Positions 41,691 through 50,192 of a DNA stretch of 64,000 bases are shown one piece after another. The stretch covers positions 4,402,001 to 4,466,000 of the forward strand of contig OY969786.1 in NCBI GenBank assembly GCA_963703075.1. Direction: 5' to 3'. This stretch comes from Korobacter sp963703075 (GTDB lineage: Bacteria; Acidobacteriota; Terriglobia; Terriglobales; Acidobacteriaceae). The notes under the pieces were generated by a model. That model was given only the letters and a program-made list of their open reading frames with translations. It was not told the origin of the DNA and did no database searches. Position 1 is the first letter of the stretch. Each line of letters begins with the position of its first letter. The position numbers and the translations under genes were made by a program.

Positions 41691-42272
41691 ATGTCTGATC
41701 TGTCTCTGGCACGCAAACAAAAGCAGCCGAGAAAAACACGGACCGGCAACTTGGTCCTGGTTGCCATGTCCTTGGCAGGGTTCGCCGCTCTCCTTGTCAC
41801 TGCCATTCACGCGCAGGACAAGTACACGTTGAGATCCCCGGATGGAATCGCCTTCTCCGACTTCAGGGGATACGAGGACTGGGCATTCATCTCTTCTGCC
41901 CGAACCGACGAAAGGCTCAAGGTGATCGTTGGCAATCCGACCATGATCAAGGCGTTCAAGGCCGGCATTCCGGGCAACGGGCAGCCCTTCCCGGATGGCT
42001 CCATGGTCGTGAAGCTTCAGTGGACACCGAAGAAGAGCACGGAGGCTCCCTTCGTCGTGGATGTACCCGATGTCTTTAAGGAGGCTTTCGTCATGGAAAA
42101 GGACAGCAAGAGGTTTGCGAAAAGCGGCGGGTGGGGATACGCAGTGTTTAACTATGATGCAGCATCCGGCAAGTTCACGCCCGATCCCAAAAGCCCATCA
42201 GATTGCGGATACGCGTGCCACACCCCAGTGAAGGCGAAGGACTACATCTTCCATCCGTACCAGAAGCGGTGA
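41691..42272 (+). CDS. Cytochrome P460-family protein 3
   Basis: 193 residues, more distant from the two P460 proteins at 32-33 kb. An N-terminal basic segment and signal anchor (NLVLVAMSLAGFAALLVTAIHAQ) are followed by GYEDWAFISSARTDERLKVIVGNPTMIKAF, FPDGSMVVKLQW, VMEKDSKRFAKSGGWGYAVF and a haem attachment site CGYACH (172-177). This is C-x3-C-H, one residue longer than the usual CxxCH. Probably a periplasmic mono-haem protein. ATG 41691 follows GGAAGGAAAACACC. Confidence 0.9.
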   Translation: MSDLSLARKQKQPRKTRTGNLVLVAMSLAGFAALLVTAIHAQDKYTLRSPDGIAFSDFRGYEDWAFISSARTDERLKVIVGNPTMIKAFKAGIPGNGQPFPDGSMVVKLQWTPKKSTEAPFVVDVPDVFKEAFVMEKDSKRFAKSGGWGYAVFNYDAASGKFTPDPKSPSDCGYACHTPVKAKDYIFHPYQKR

Positions 42273-42336
42273 ACCGCGCTTGCGTCCGAAACAATTGCGA
42301 GTGGGCGTCACCTCTGAACGACAAGGAGTGGTTTCG

Positions 42337-42810
42337 ATGTCAAACGAGAGAGCAGCCGTCATTAGGGTGCCGCGAGAAGAAATAGTTGCAGCGCATCAGC
42401 CAGGCCAGGACGTTTTCAAATCAGTCCTATCGGAAGACATAAACTGGAAACCCTTCGCGGCGTTTCCACCTCCGGTCCGGTTGGCTGTCATCGTCGGTGA
42501 GCCCGCGGAACCTGGGCCTTAAACAATCCGGGTCCGAGTACCTCGCGGCGTTAAGCTTATGCCACACAAACATCCGGAGGATCGAGTCTACACAGTGATT
42601 TCGGGCGTCTTCCACATCGGCTTGGGCGATCAGTTCGACCCAGAAAAGCTCGAGGCGTTTCCACCCGGTAGCGTCATCGTACTGCCCGGCAACACGTCTC
42701 ATTTTCACTGGGCGAAATCGAGTGAATACGTGACGCAAGTGACGGCGATCGGGCCCCTCGGGCTTGAGTACGTTCGTGCGAATGACGACCCGAGAAACCA
42801 CCGCTCTTAG
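42337..42810 (+). pseudogene. Cupin-family gene with an internal TAA
   Basis: AAGGAGTGGTTTCG and ATG 42337 open a frame that ends at TAA 42520-42522. The same frame continues to 42810 with the cupin metal motifs MPHKHPEDRVYTVISGVFHIG and PPGSVIVLPGNTSHFHW. The break falls in VGEPAEPGP-stop-TIRVRVPRGVKL, within one beta strand, so a single-codon nonsense change (for example TAT to TAA) is the simplest reading. The second half has an ATG at 42559 but no ribosome binding site. Sits directly after P460 gene 3. Confidence 0.75.
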
Positions 42811-42878
42811 GCGCTTTTCGTCACAGGAGTACTCCCACCGGAGCGATTGGGTTTGCACCCACACACAGGAGGGAAAGA

Positions 42879-43091
42879 ATTGATCACTACGAGGGAATCC
42901 GGAAATTTGAACACTTGCTGATCAGGGAAGCGGACCACGCCCACGAAGCGGCGACCGAACTTGAGACCCTAATTTCGGCTGCTGCCGAGCGAGAATCTCG
43001 ACACTCGCGCAGAAAGTCAGAGCAAGCTAAACATCTTTCGCCAGGAAGCATAAAGGCCTCAAGACGCTTTTTGCATATTATGGGCGAATGA
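42879..43091 (+). CDS. Possible small gene with ATT start codon
   Basis: A perfect AGGAGG (42867-42872) stands six bases before ATT 42879, from which a 70-codon frame is open to TGA 43089-43091. Its product (DHYEGIRKFEHLLIREADHA, then EAATELETLISAAAERESRH and a basic end) has normal, helix-favouring composition. The only common start next to the site, TTG 42880, is out of frame and gives 13 codons. Either the gene uses ATT, or a G-to-T change has destroyed an ATG. No family recognised. Confidence 0.4.
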   Translation: MDHYEGIRKFEHLLIREADHAHEAATELETLISAAAERESRHSRRKSEQAKHLSPGSIKASRRFLHIMGE

Positions 43092-43106
43092 TCAGCAGAG
43101 ATGCGA

Positions 43107-44423
43107 TTAACCCGAGTACCGCATCCACTTCACCAGTTCCGGCAGGGTGGGGCGTTTGCCATACATCAGAATGCCGACGCGGTAGATGCGGGCGCAAATC
43201 AGCAGCAGTGCCCAAATGGTAGCCAGCATCAACACAACACAAAGAACAATTTGCCACCAGGGCGGGGTCTCGACGAGGATTCGCACGAACATCAGCATAG
43301 GCGCGCAGAAAGGTATCATCGAGGTCCAGATCGAGAGCTGCGAGTGGGGGTGCTGGATGACCGTCTGCACGATGACCATGGCGAAAATGAGCGGGAGGAG
43401 CACAACAAACTGGATCTGCTGGGCCTCCTGCTCACTGTTGACCATGGCGCCGATGGCGGCATAGAGCGAGCTGTAAACGAGATAGCCGAGGAGGAAGAAC
43501 AACGCAAAGAATGCCACGGAAGAAACGGGTAGGTGTACGCCGCCCGCCATATTCTGCAGCGCCAGCACGGCCGGAGTGGAGAGGGCAACGCTGAGAAGGA
43601 TCCAGATAGCGATCTGCGTAAGCCCGACGGCTCCTACGCCGATGATCTTGCCGCCCATCATGTCGCGCACGGTGACGGAGGAGAGCATGACCTCCATGAT
43701 GCGCGATCCTTTTTCTTCGATCACGGAGCGCATGACGGCCAAACCATAGATCAACACAGTGACGTAGAGAAGCGTGACCATGGTGACGGTAGCGAGGAAC
43801 AGGACCATGCCGCTGTTCTTGCTTTCCTTGCCCTTCAACACGCGCACGGTGCTCACGGACACGGGCTCGAGGACGCGCTTGATGGCCGCCTCGCTCATGC
43901 CGCTGCCGCTGAGGGCACCTCGGGTCAGGGCAGCCCGCACGGCGGATTTCAGCGATATCTGCTCGGAAAAGTTGGTGGAGTCCTTCGAGTAGAGATTAAA
44001 TTTGCGATCTTCGAGGGAGGCCTGGCTGATCCAGAAGAATCCATCGATCCGGCCATCATTCACCTGGCTGCGCAACGATTCCTTGGTCTGGTCAGTGACA
44101 GAGGTCTCGGTATTCACCGTATAACGGGCGACGGCGTCTTTTCCTTTTTGACGGCTTTGCACTTCCGGCGTGTCAGAAAAAAGATCGTCGTCCTCATGGC
44201 TCACGTTCTCGAGGAACTGCTCCTTTACTGAGTCCGCAAGCGCCTGGGTGGGCGCGACGATGGTGATGGTGCGCTTCTCGGTGCTGCTACGGCTGGCGTA
44301 TTGCACGGGAATCCAGATAGCAGCGCCCAGCAGCGCGGGGACGAGGATAGTCATGATCAGGAACGATTTCTTCTGCACCCGTTCGAGGTACTCACGTTTC
44401 ATGACGAGCAGCATGTTACGCAT
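43107..44423 (-). CDS. ABC transporter permease, NatB-like
   Basis: 438-residue ABC-2-type permease: one helix at the N-terminus (SFLIMTILVPALLGAAIWIPV), a large extracytoplasmic domain (about 45-220), then five helices in the C-terminal half (FLATVTMVTLLYVTVLIYGLAVM, VIGVGAVGLTQIAIWILLSVAL, SVAFFALFFLLGYLVYSSLY, FVVLLPLIFAMVIVQTVI, IVLCVVLMLATIWALLLI). It forms an exporter with the ATPase whose gene overlaps it by 8 bases; NatAB relatives export sodium or drugs, but the substrate here is unknown. Confidence 0.92.
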   Translation of the reverse strand: MRNMLLVMKREYLERVQKKSFLIMTILVPALLGAAIWIPVQYASRSSTEKRTITIVAPTQALADSVKEQFLENVSHEDDDLFSDTPEVQSRQKGKDAVARYTVNTETSVTDQTKESLRSQVNDGRIDGFFWISQASLEDRKFNLYSKDSTNFSEQISLKSAVRAALTRGALSGSGMSEAAIKRVLEPVSVSTVRVLKGKESKNSGMVLFLATVTMVTLLYVTVLIYGLAVMRSVIEEKGSRIMEVMLSSVTVRDMMGGKIIGVGAVGLTQIAIWILLSVALSTPAVLALQNMAGGVHLPVSSVAFFALFFLLGYLVYSSLYAAIGAMVNSEQEAQQIQFVVLLPLIFAMVIVQTVIQHPHSQLSIWTSMIPFCAPMLMFVRILVETPPWWQIVLCVVLMLATIWALLLICARIYRVGILMYGKRPTLPELVKWMRYSG

Positions 44424-45333
44424 GCACGGGCACCTCGTTATTTTTTACGACCTCGATGAAAATCGCTTCGAGCGACGGTTCGACGATATCGAAAGCGTTG
44501 ATGCGCGCCTCGCTGGCGATGGCGCGTAGCAGCACCTGGGAATCGGCGCCGGCGGCCAGCTTGATCTCGACGTAATTTCCATAGTCGTTGTAGGACTCAA
44601 CCAGAGAGCGGTCGCGCAGGAAGGAGGAACCACCTTCGTATTCCACGTGGACGCTGTTCTTTCCGAAGCTGCTCTTGATCTGTTTCAAGTCGCCCATCAG
44701 TACGACTTTTCCGTGATCGACGAGGCAGATGGTGTCGCAGAGACGTTCGACGGTGTCCATGCGATGGGTGGAGAAAATGATCGTCTTCCCACTCTTCTTG
44801 AGCTCGATGAGGATGTCCTTCAACTGCACTGAATTCGCGGGGTCCAGGCCGGAAAAGGGCTCGTCCATGATGATGAGTGGCGGATCGTGCAGCAAGGTTG
44901 CGATGAATTGGATCTTCTGCTGCATTCCCTTGGAGAGCTCTTCGACGCGTTTGCCCATCCAGCCGGAGATTTGTAGCTTGGCCCCCCAGTCACGCGATCG
45001 CTGCTTGGCTTCCGCTTCGGTGAGACCTTTAAGCTGCCCGAGGAAAATGAGGTGATCGAGGACGTGCATTTTCTTATAGAGGCCGCGCTCTTCGGGCATA
45101 TAGCCAATGCGCTCGAGCTGCTTGCGGGCGAAGGGCTGGCCGAAGCAGAAAACTTCTCCCTCGTCCGGCAGGGTGATGCCCATCATCATGCGGATGGTGG
45201 AAGTTTTCCCGGCGCCGTTCGGACCGAGGAGACCAAAAACGCCACCCTCCCGGATTTCCAAAGAGAGGTGATCGACGGCCACAAAGTCGTCGTAGCGCTT
45301 GGTAACGCCGTGCAGTTCTACTGCGTTGGGCAT
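44416..45333 (-). CDS. ABC transporter ATP-binding protein, NatA-like
   Basis: 305 residues with Walker A GPNGAGKTS, the ERIGYMPEERGLYKKM segment, signature LSKGMQQK, Walker B LIIMDEPFSGLDP and switch His in IIFSTHRMD. After about residue 215 a C-terminal regulatory domain (DUF4162-like: VHVEYEGGSSFLRDRSLVESYNDYGNYVEIKLA) is present. Overlaps the permease gene and precedes it, so the pair is one operon. Confidence 0.95.
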   Translation of the reverse strand: MPNAVELHGVTKRYDDFVAVDHLSLEIREGGVFGLLGPNGAGKTSTIRMMMGITLPDEGEVFCFGQPFARKQLERIGYMPEERGLYKKMHVLDHLIFLGQLKGLTEAEAKQRSRDWGAKLQISGWMGKRVEELSKGMQQKIQFIATLLHDPPLIIMDEPFSGLDPANSVQLKDILIELKKSGKTIIFSTHRMDTVERLCDTICLVDHGKVVLMGDLKQIKSSFGKNSVHVEYEGGSSFLRDRSLVESYNDYGNYVEIKLAAGADSQVLLRAIASEARINAFDIVEPSLEAIFIEVVKNNEVPVHA

Positions 45334-45363
45334 GAGAGACTCCGCTGGTGAGCATTCAGCATG

Positions 45364-45558
45364 TCATTTTTCCGGGAAAAACACATCTTCAATCCGATTC
45401 CTGAACAGCGCTGCGATTTTAAAGGCAAGGGGAAGGCTGGGATCGTACTTGCCGGTCTCGATCGCATTTATCGTCTGCCGCGAGACATCGAGCTTATCAG
45501 CGAGCTCGGCTTGCGACCACTCATGGTCAGCACGCAGGTCGCGCACGCGGTTCTTCAC
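45364..45558 (-). CDS. Small XRE-family regulator of a second cassette
   Basis: 64 residues from GTG 45558, which overlaps the TGA of the membrane-protein gene. A single Cro/CI helix-turn-helix: MKNRVRDLRADHEWSQAELADKLDVSRQTINAIETGKYDPSLPLAFKIAALFRNRIEDVF. It is clearly related to the regulator at 16741-16968 (SQAEL, VSRQTI/VTRQTI, AIE.GKY.PSL). The longer frame to 45831 reads the membrane-protein gene out of frame. Confidence 0.88.
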   Translation of the reverse strand: MKNRVRDLRADHEWSQAELADKLDVSRQTINAIETGKYDPSLPLAFKIAALFRNRIEDVFFPEK

Positions 45559-45965
45559 TTGTATCTCGCTTTGGCGATCGATACGGAAAAGCCCCAGATG
45601 GACATCATGAAGGAAAAGCGAATCCACCAGGGAATGACGGGGATCGCCGTCCCTTCGAAGAACCCGCAAACCACGGTCGCGAAGATGGTGGCGGCGAGGG
45701 TATAGGCCGAGCCTTCGGAGAGGATGCGCCGCTGCATCTCGTCGGCAGCAGAGAAATAGAGCATCATCGACCAGAGAATGAAGACCACGGCGGCCAGTGG
45801 CAACGTCATGAAAACCCACCGCCCGGGCCATTCACGGAAGTGTTTCATGAACCAGAAGGCAAGGGGCAAAGCTACGCCGTAGGTAACCATGGCCCATAGG
45901 AACATCCGGTAAGCCCGCTGCTGCCCGGAGTTTCTTTCCGCGGAACTATCGCAAATCTTCACCAC
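45555..45965 (-). CDS. Small membrane protein of a second XRE cassette
   Basis: 136 residues, four hydrophobic segments (MFLWAMVTYGVALPLAFWFM, WVFMTLPLAAVVFILWSMMLYF, AYTLAATIFATVVCGFF, WIRFSFMMSIWGFSVSIA). The loop SAADEMQRRILSEGSAYTLAATI parallels the DERDQAI...AYYVL loop of the protein at 16319-16744. Start GTG 45965, or the adjacent GTG 45962 which leaves better spacing from GAGGTGA. Coupled to the XRE gene by overlap. Function unknown. Confidence 0.8.
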   Translation of the reverse strand: MVKICDSSAERNSGQQRAYRMFLWAMVTYGVALPLAFWFMKHFREWPGRWVFMTLPLAAVVFILWSMMLYFSAADEMQRRILSEGSAYTLAATIFATVVCGFFEGTAIPVIPWWIRFSFMMSIWGFSVSIAKARYK

Positions 45966-45979
45966 TCACCTCACACTGG

Positions 45980-46025
45980 ATGTAAAGTACACTTGACATC
46001 AAATGATGTCAAGCTTCCTTTACAT
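45980..46025. promoter_or_regulatory. 46-bp interrupted palindrome with two ATGT-N12-ACAT sites
   Basis: ATGTAAAG-TACA-CTTGACATCA-AA-TGATGTCAAG-CTTC-CTTTACAT: inner arms of 10 and outer arms of 8 are perfectly symmetric about 46002.5. It also contains two ATGT-N12-ACAT sites (45980-45999 and 46006-46025), the same form as at 16252-16292. On the minus strand TTGACA is followed 17 bases later by TACTTT, a plausible promoter for the membrane-protein/XRE cassette. It may also control the divergent gene at 46074. Confidence 0.75.
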
Positions 46026-46073
46026 AAAAAAGTTGAGCAAGACAGAATTCATCCCGCGATGGAGAATGTGGAG

Positions 46074-46466
46074 ATGAAGCGAGGACGGCGTTGGGCGAAG
46101 TTTCTGCTGCTGGGGATGTGCTTCAGCGGGTGTGCCTGGGCGCAGGTGGGAATGAGTGCGCCGGACGACACCAAGCCGGTGCAGATTACGGGCTGCATGA
46201 CGGCACGTACGAAGAGCGGCGAGTTTATTTTGTCCGGGGTTTTTGGCCGTCCGGTGGCGGTGATCGGGCCGAACTATCTGCAGATGGGGCTGGGGCACCA
46301 GGTAACGCTCACCGGCACCTGGCAGACGAATGGCATTGCTCCCGAGAATGACAAGCCTAACCAATCGAAGATGTTCGTCGCTTCGGCGGTGAAGGTGACG
46401 GCGCGGCAATGCGCTTCGCCACCCGCAGGGACTGAGAATCCGCCGGCCAAATCAGACAGCCATTGA
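46074..46466 (+). CDS. Hypothetical secreted protein, 130 aa
   Basis: Signal sequence KFLLLGMCFSGCAWAQ with a possible lipobox-like SGC; ATG 46074 has GGAG nine bases upstream. The mature part (DTKPVQITGCMTARTKSGEFILSGVFGRPVAVIGPNYLQMGLGHQVTLTGTWQ) looks like a small beta-barrel with the TGC..., LSG, HQVTLTG pattern of acidobacterial secreted OB-like proteins; this is a resemblance only. It lies divergent from the XRE cassette, sharing the palindrome at 45980-46025. Confidence 0.7.
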   Translation: MKRGRRWAKFLLLGMCFSGCAWAQVGMSAPDDTKPVQITGCMTARTKSGEFILSGVFGRPVAVIGPNYLQMGLGHQVTLTGTWQTNGIAPENDKPNQSKMFVASAVKVTARQCASPPAGTENPPAKSDSH

Positions 46467-46507
46467 TCCTGAGTTCTGATTGTTGTGCAGCGCGGCAATT
46501 TCGAGGG

Positions 46508-47755
46508 TTATTCGCTCCAGCGCTTGAAGACCAGGCAGCCGTTGGTTCCGCCGAAGCCGAAGGAGTTCGAGATGGCGTAGTCCATCGTCACCTTGCGAGC
46601 GGTGTGGGGGACGTAATCGAGGTCGCACTCCGGGTCGGGGTGATCGAGATTGATGGTCGGGGGGACGATCTGGTCGCGCAAGGCCAAGGCGGTGATGCCG
46701 GCCTCGAGTCCACCGGCGCCGCCGAGCAGGTGCCCGGTCATCGACTTGGTGGAGCTAACTGCGATCTTCCTGGCATGTTCTCCGAAGGCGCGCTTGATGG
46801 CAATCGTCTCCAGGGTATCGCCGATGGGGGTCGAGGTGCCGTGGGCGTTGACATAGCCGACTTGCTTCGGAGTGATGCCGGCATCGTTCATGGCATTGCG
46901 CATGACGCGGAATCCGCCATTGCCTTCGGGCGCGGGCTGAGTGATGTGGTTGGCGTCGCCGGTGGTGGAGTAGCCAACGATTTCGGCGAGGATTTTCGCG
47001 CCCCGCGCTTTGGCAAACTCGAGTTCTTCGAGGATCATGATGCCGGCACCCTCGCCGATGATGAAGCCATCGCGATCTTTGTCCCAGGGGCGGCTGGCCT
47101 TCTCCGGCTCTTCGTTGCGAGTGGAGAGGGCGCGCATGGCGGCGAAGCCACCTACACCCATCGAGGTGACCGCAGCTTCGCTGCCGCCGCAAATCATGAC
47201 TTCGGCATCGTTGCGCTGGATGATCTTGAAAGCATCGCCAATGGCGTGCGCGCTGGAAGTGCAAGCCGTGCACGTGGCCTCGTTCGGGCCCTTGGCGTTA
47301 TAGCGAATGCTCACATGGCCGGCAGCGAGGTTGACGATGGCGGCAGGAATGAAAAACGGGGAGATGCGGCGCGGGCCGCCTTCGAGACACGCCTTATGCT
47401 CGCGCTCGATGATGTCGAACCCGCCGATGCCGGAGCCAATGTGCACTCCGACGCGCTCGGCGATGTCGTCTGTCACCTGCAAGCCAGATGAGGTCATGGC
47501 CTCGATGGCGGCCGCGAGCGCCAGGTGAATGAACCTCGCCATCTTCTTCGCTTCTTTCTTTTCCACGAAGTCGAGAGGATCGAAGTTCTTCACCTGCGCG
47601 GCGATCTTGCAGGCGTACTTTTCAATGTCGTCGTTGAAATCGATGATTCGGGCAATGCCGCTTTTGCCGGCCAACAGGTTGGACCATACTTCGTCCACCG
47701 TATTGCCAACCCCGCAAATCAGCCCCAGTCCGGTAACAACGACGCGGCGACCCAA
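46508..47755 (-). CDS. fabF: Beta-ketoacyl-ACP synthase II
   Basis: Condenses malonyl-ACP with acyl-ACP in fatty acid elongation. 415 residues with active-site Cys in EATCTACTSSAHAIGDA, the VNAHGTSTPIGD His and the MTGHLLGGAGG His motif, ending FGFGGTNGCLVFKRW. Start is TTG 47755, two bases after the acpP stop, an uncommon start codon but the only one fitting the family N-terminus RRVVVTGLGLI. Operon with acpP. Confidence 0.96.
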   Translation of the reverse strand: MGRRVVVTGLGLICGVGNTVDEVWSNLLAGKSGIARIIDFNDDIEKYACKIAAQVKNFDPLDFVEKKEAKKMARFIHLALAAAIEAMTSSGLQVTDDIAERVGVHIGSGIGGFDIIEREHKACLEGGPRRISPFFIPAAIVNLAAGHVSIRYNAKGPNEATCTACTSSAHAIGDAFKIIQRNDAEVMICGGSEAAVTSMGVGGFAAMRALSTRNEEPEKASRPWDKDRDGFIIGEGAGIMILEELEFAKARGAKILAEIVGYSTTGDANHITQPAPEGNGGFRVMRNAMNDAGITPKQVGYVNAHGTSTPIGDTLETIAIKRAFGEHARKIAVSSTKSMTGHLLGGAGGLEAGITALALRDQIVPPTINLDHPDPECDLDYVPHTARKVTMDYAISNSFGFGGTNGCLVFKRWSE

Positions 47756-47757
47756 AG

Positions 47758-48003
47758 TTACTTGCCGCCTTTCGCGTGGGCCTGGATGTAGTCCACGGCA
47801 TCTTTTACGGTGCGGATTTTTTCCGCATCCTCATCCGGAATTTCGATTTCAAACGCTTCCTCGAAAGCCATCACCAGCTCGACCGTATCGAGCGAATCGG
47901 CGCCGAGATCGTCCACAAAAGAAGCGTTGGGCGTCACTTCACCCTCATCTACACCGAGCTGCTCGACAATGATCTGTTTCACTTTTTCTTCAACGGAAGC
48001 CAT
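47758..48003 (-). CDS. acpP: Acyl carrier protein
   Basis: 81 residues; carries growing acyl chains on a phosphopantetheine attached to the Ser in GADSLDTVELVMAFEEAF. The sequence VEEKVKQIIVEQLGVDEGEVTPNASFVDDLGADSLD is classical. AAGGAGAT precedes ATG 48003. AcpS, which would activate it, is encoded at 23947-24324. Confidence 0.97.
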   Translation of the reverse strand: MASVEEKVKQIIVEQLGVDEGEVTPNASFVDDLGADSLDTVELVMAFEEAFEIEIPDEDAEKIRTVKDAVDYIQAHAKGGK

Positions 48004-48319
48004 TGATTGCGAAATCTCCTTTCGCGCCCTTCAGCGCAAATGTTTCCAGAACTGAGTGAACCGGGCAGGGCGGCGGTTGCAATGGAACGCTTCCGCAGCC
48101 AAGCTGATTGTTTTGCGAACCCACGGAGAGCTCCGGACAGGAAGCGGCTAACGGGGTCAAACGCTCAGTCTAATGGGCCGCAGGTAAAGCTGTAAAGCAA
48201 GCGCGCGTGGAGAAGAACCGCTGCTCCTGTATTGGACCAAAGCTGCAGGATCGTAAAGGCTTGGAATCACGAGGCCGAGTGCGCGAGTGTGTCAAAACGC
48301 ACACGATCACAAGACATTT
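48004..48319. other. Gene-free stretch between acpP and dtd
   Basis: 316 bases carrying the acpP promoter region and the dtd 3' end. I find no gene, repeat or clear terminator. A 62-codon plus-strand frame (48007-48195) is antisense-like and unconvincing. Confidence 0.4.
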
Positions 48320-48769
48320 TCAAAACGATTTTTGTGAGTCGAGCAAAATGGTCACCGGTCCGTCGTTCACGGGTTCTACCTGCATCATCGCCTGGAAGAC
48401 GCCAGTCTCGCAGCGGAGCTGCCTGGTTCGGACCTGGGCGACGAAATACTCGTACAGTTCCTTGGCGCCCTCCGGACGCGCGGCGGCGTCGAAGCTTGGC
48501 CGCTTGCCTTTGCGAACGTCGCCATAGAGGGTGAATTGGGAGACGGCGAGGATTGCGCCGCCGATATCCTGGACGGATAAGTTCATCTTCTCGTTTTCGT
48601 CTTCGAAAATGCGCAGCCCGGCGATTTTTTCGGCAAGGTACTCGGCGTCGGATTCATGATCGTCTTGTCCGACCCCGAGCAGTACGAGAAGGCCAAGGTC
48701 GATTTGTCCGACGATTTTGTCATCGACGGTCACGGAAGCCCGGCGAACGCGCTGCACGACAGCTCGCAT
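48320..48769 (-). CDS. dtd: D-aminoacyl-tRNA deacylase
   Basis: Removes D-amino acids wrongly attached to tRNA. 149 residues from ATG 48769: MRAVVQRVRRASVTVDDKIVGQIDLGLLVLLGV, FEDENEKMNLSVQDIGGAILAVSQFTLYGDVRKGKRPSF (the SQFTL catalytic motif) and the C-terminal ETGVFQAMMQVEPVNDGPVTILLD with the NxGPV-like proofreading motif. The frame upstream of 48769 is open but non-conserved. Confidence 0.95.
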   Translation of the reverse strand: MRAVVQRVRRASVTVDDKIVGQIDLGLLVLLGVGQDDHESDAEYLAEKIAGLRIFEDENEKMNLSVQDIGGAILAVSQFTLYGDVRKGKRPSFDAAARPEGAKELYEYFVAQVRTRQLRCETGVFQAMMQVEPVNDGPVTILLDSQKSF

Positions 48770-48872
48770 GCATTCGGTTTTACCAGTTCGCGCAATGTGC
48801 TTACAATTGTCGGATCTTGTAAGTGGCTCGTGCGTCAACATCTCGTTCCACGACCAAAATAAGGAGTAGCCT

Positions 48873-50192
48873 ATGTCCTCCAAGGCGAGGGCGCGATTGC
48901 CCCGCTCCGCATTCCTCCTGCTCTGGTTCGTTGCATCGGCCGCAGCGCTGTTCGCGCAGAGCGCCCCGGCCACTCCCAGTGAATTCGTCATTAAGAATGC
49001 GACGGTGCTCACCGCGACGCATGGCCGCATCGAGCACGGCTCTATTTATGTGAAGAGCGGCAAGATCGTCGCGGTGGGGCAGGATGTTTCGGCCCCGGCA
49101 TCGGCGCAGGTAATCGATGTGAAGGGTGCGTTCGTGACGCCGGGGATTATCGATCCGCACTCGCACATGGCGCTCGACGACGATGTGAACGAAGCCACGA
49201 GCCCGGTCGTCCCGCAGATGATGATGAAAGACGCCTTCAACTACACCGATAAGCAAATTTATCGGGCGATGGCCGGCGGCGTGACCTCGGCGCTGCTGCT
49301 GCACGGCTCGGCCGACATGATTGGCGGGCAAGCGGTGGTGATCAAGACGAAGTATGGGATGTCGCGCGACCAGATGCTGTTTCCCGGGGCGCCGCAGTCG
49401 ATCAAATTCGCCAGTGGCGAGAATCCGAAACGCGTTTTTGGCGGGAAAGGCGTGGTGCCCTCCACCCGGATGGGCAACTTTGAGGTGATGCGCGAGGCGT
49501 TTATCCAGGCGCAGGAGTATCGCAGGGAGTGGGACGATTACAACGCCAAGGTTGCGAAGGGCGATAAGGATGCCAAAATCCCCCACCGCGACTTGAAACT
49601 CGACGCACTGGCGGATGTATTGCGCGGAAAGCTGCTGGTGCAGATCCACATTTACCGCGCCGATGAGTTCCTGACGGAAATCGCGCTGGCGCATGAGTTC
49701 GGCTACAAGATTCGCGCATTCCATCATGCGCTGGAGGCTTACAAGGTGCCTGATCAGATCGCGAAAGAGGGAATCGCGATCGCGACCTTCAGCGACTGGT
49801 GGGGCTTTAAATACGAGGCGTGGGACGCGATCCCGTGGAATGCCGTCATGTGCATGCGCCACGGAGTGCGCGTAGCGGTGAAGAGCGATTCCGAAGATTA
49901 CATTCGCCGCTTGAACCAGGAGGCGGCGAAGACCATGCGCTACGGTGGCGCTACCGAGCAGGAGGCGCTGCAGATGATGACGATCAATCCCGCGTGGATT
50001 ATCGGGGTGGACGACAAGACGGGGTCGATCGACGTGGGCAAAGATGCGGACCTGGTGCTGTGGAACAGCTACCCGCTTTCGACGTACGCCCTAGCGGACA
50101 AGGTGTGGATCGATGGGCAGCTCTTCTTCGACCGTTCGCTGCCAGGCTACGGCATGCCAAATTACCAGAGCTCGCCGCTGGAGGGCCAATGA
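48873..50192 (+). CDS. Secreted amidohydrolase 1
   Basis: 439 residues: signal peptide (SAFLLLWFVASAAALFAQSA), small beta domain (EFVIKNATVLTATHGRIEHGSIYVKSGKIVAVG), metal-site start TPGIIDPHSHMALDD, HIYRADEFL, the LAHEFGYKIRAFHHALEAYKVPDQIA His region and C-terminal DKTGSIDVGKDADLVLWNSYPLSTYA. It belongs to the amidohydrolase superfamily (imidazolonepropionase-like/prolidase-like secreted type); the substrate is unknown. It overlaps the next amidohydrolase gene by 4 bases. Confidence 0.92.
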   Translation: MSSKARARLPRSAFLLLWFVASAAALFAQSAPATPSEFVIKNATVLTATHGRIEHGSIYVKSGKIVAVGQDVSAPASAQVIDVKGAFVTPGIIDPHSHMALDDDVNEATSPVVPQMMMKDAFNYTDKQIYRAMAGGVTSALLLHGSADMIGGQAVVIKTKYGMSRDQMLFPGAPQSIKFASGENPKRVFGGKGVVPSTRMGNFEVMREAFIQAQEYRREWDDYNAKVAKGDKDAKIPHRDLKLDALADVLRGKLLVQIHIYRADEFLTEIALAHEFGYKIRAFHHALEAYKVPDQIAKEGIAIATFSDWWGFKYEAWDAIPWNAVMCMRHGVRVAVKSDSEDYIRRLNQEAAKTMRYGGATEQEALQMMTINPAWIIGVDDKTGSIDVGKDADLVLWNSYPLSTYALADKVWIDGQLFFDRSLPGYGMPNYQSSPLEGQ

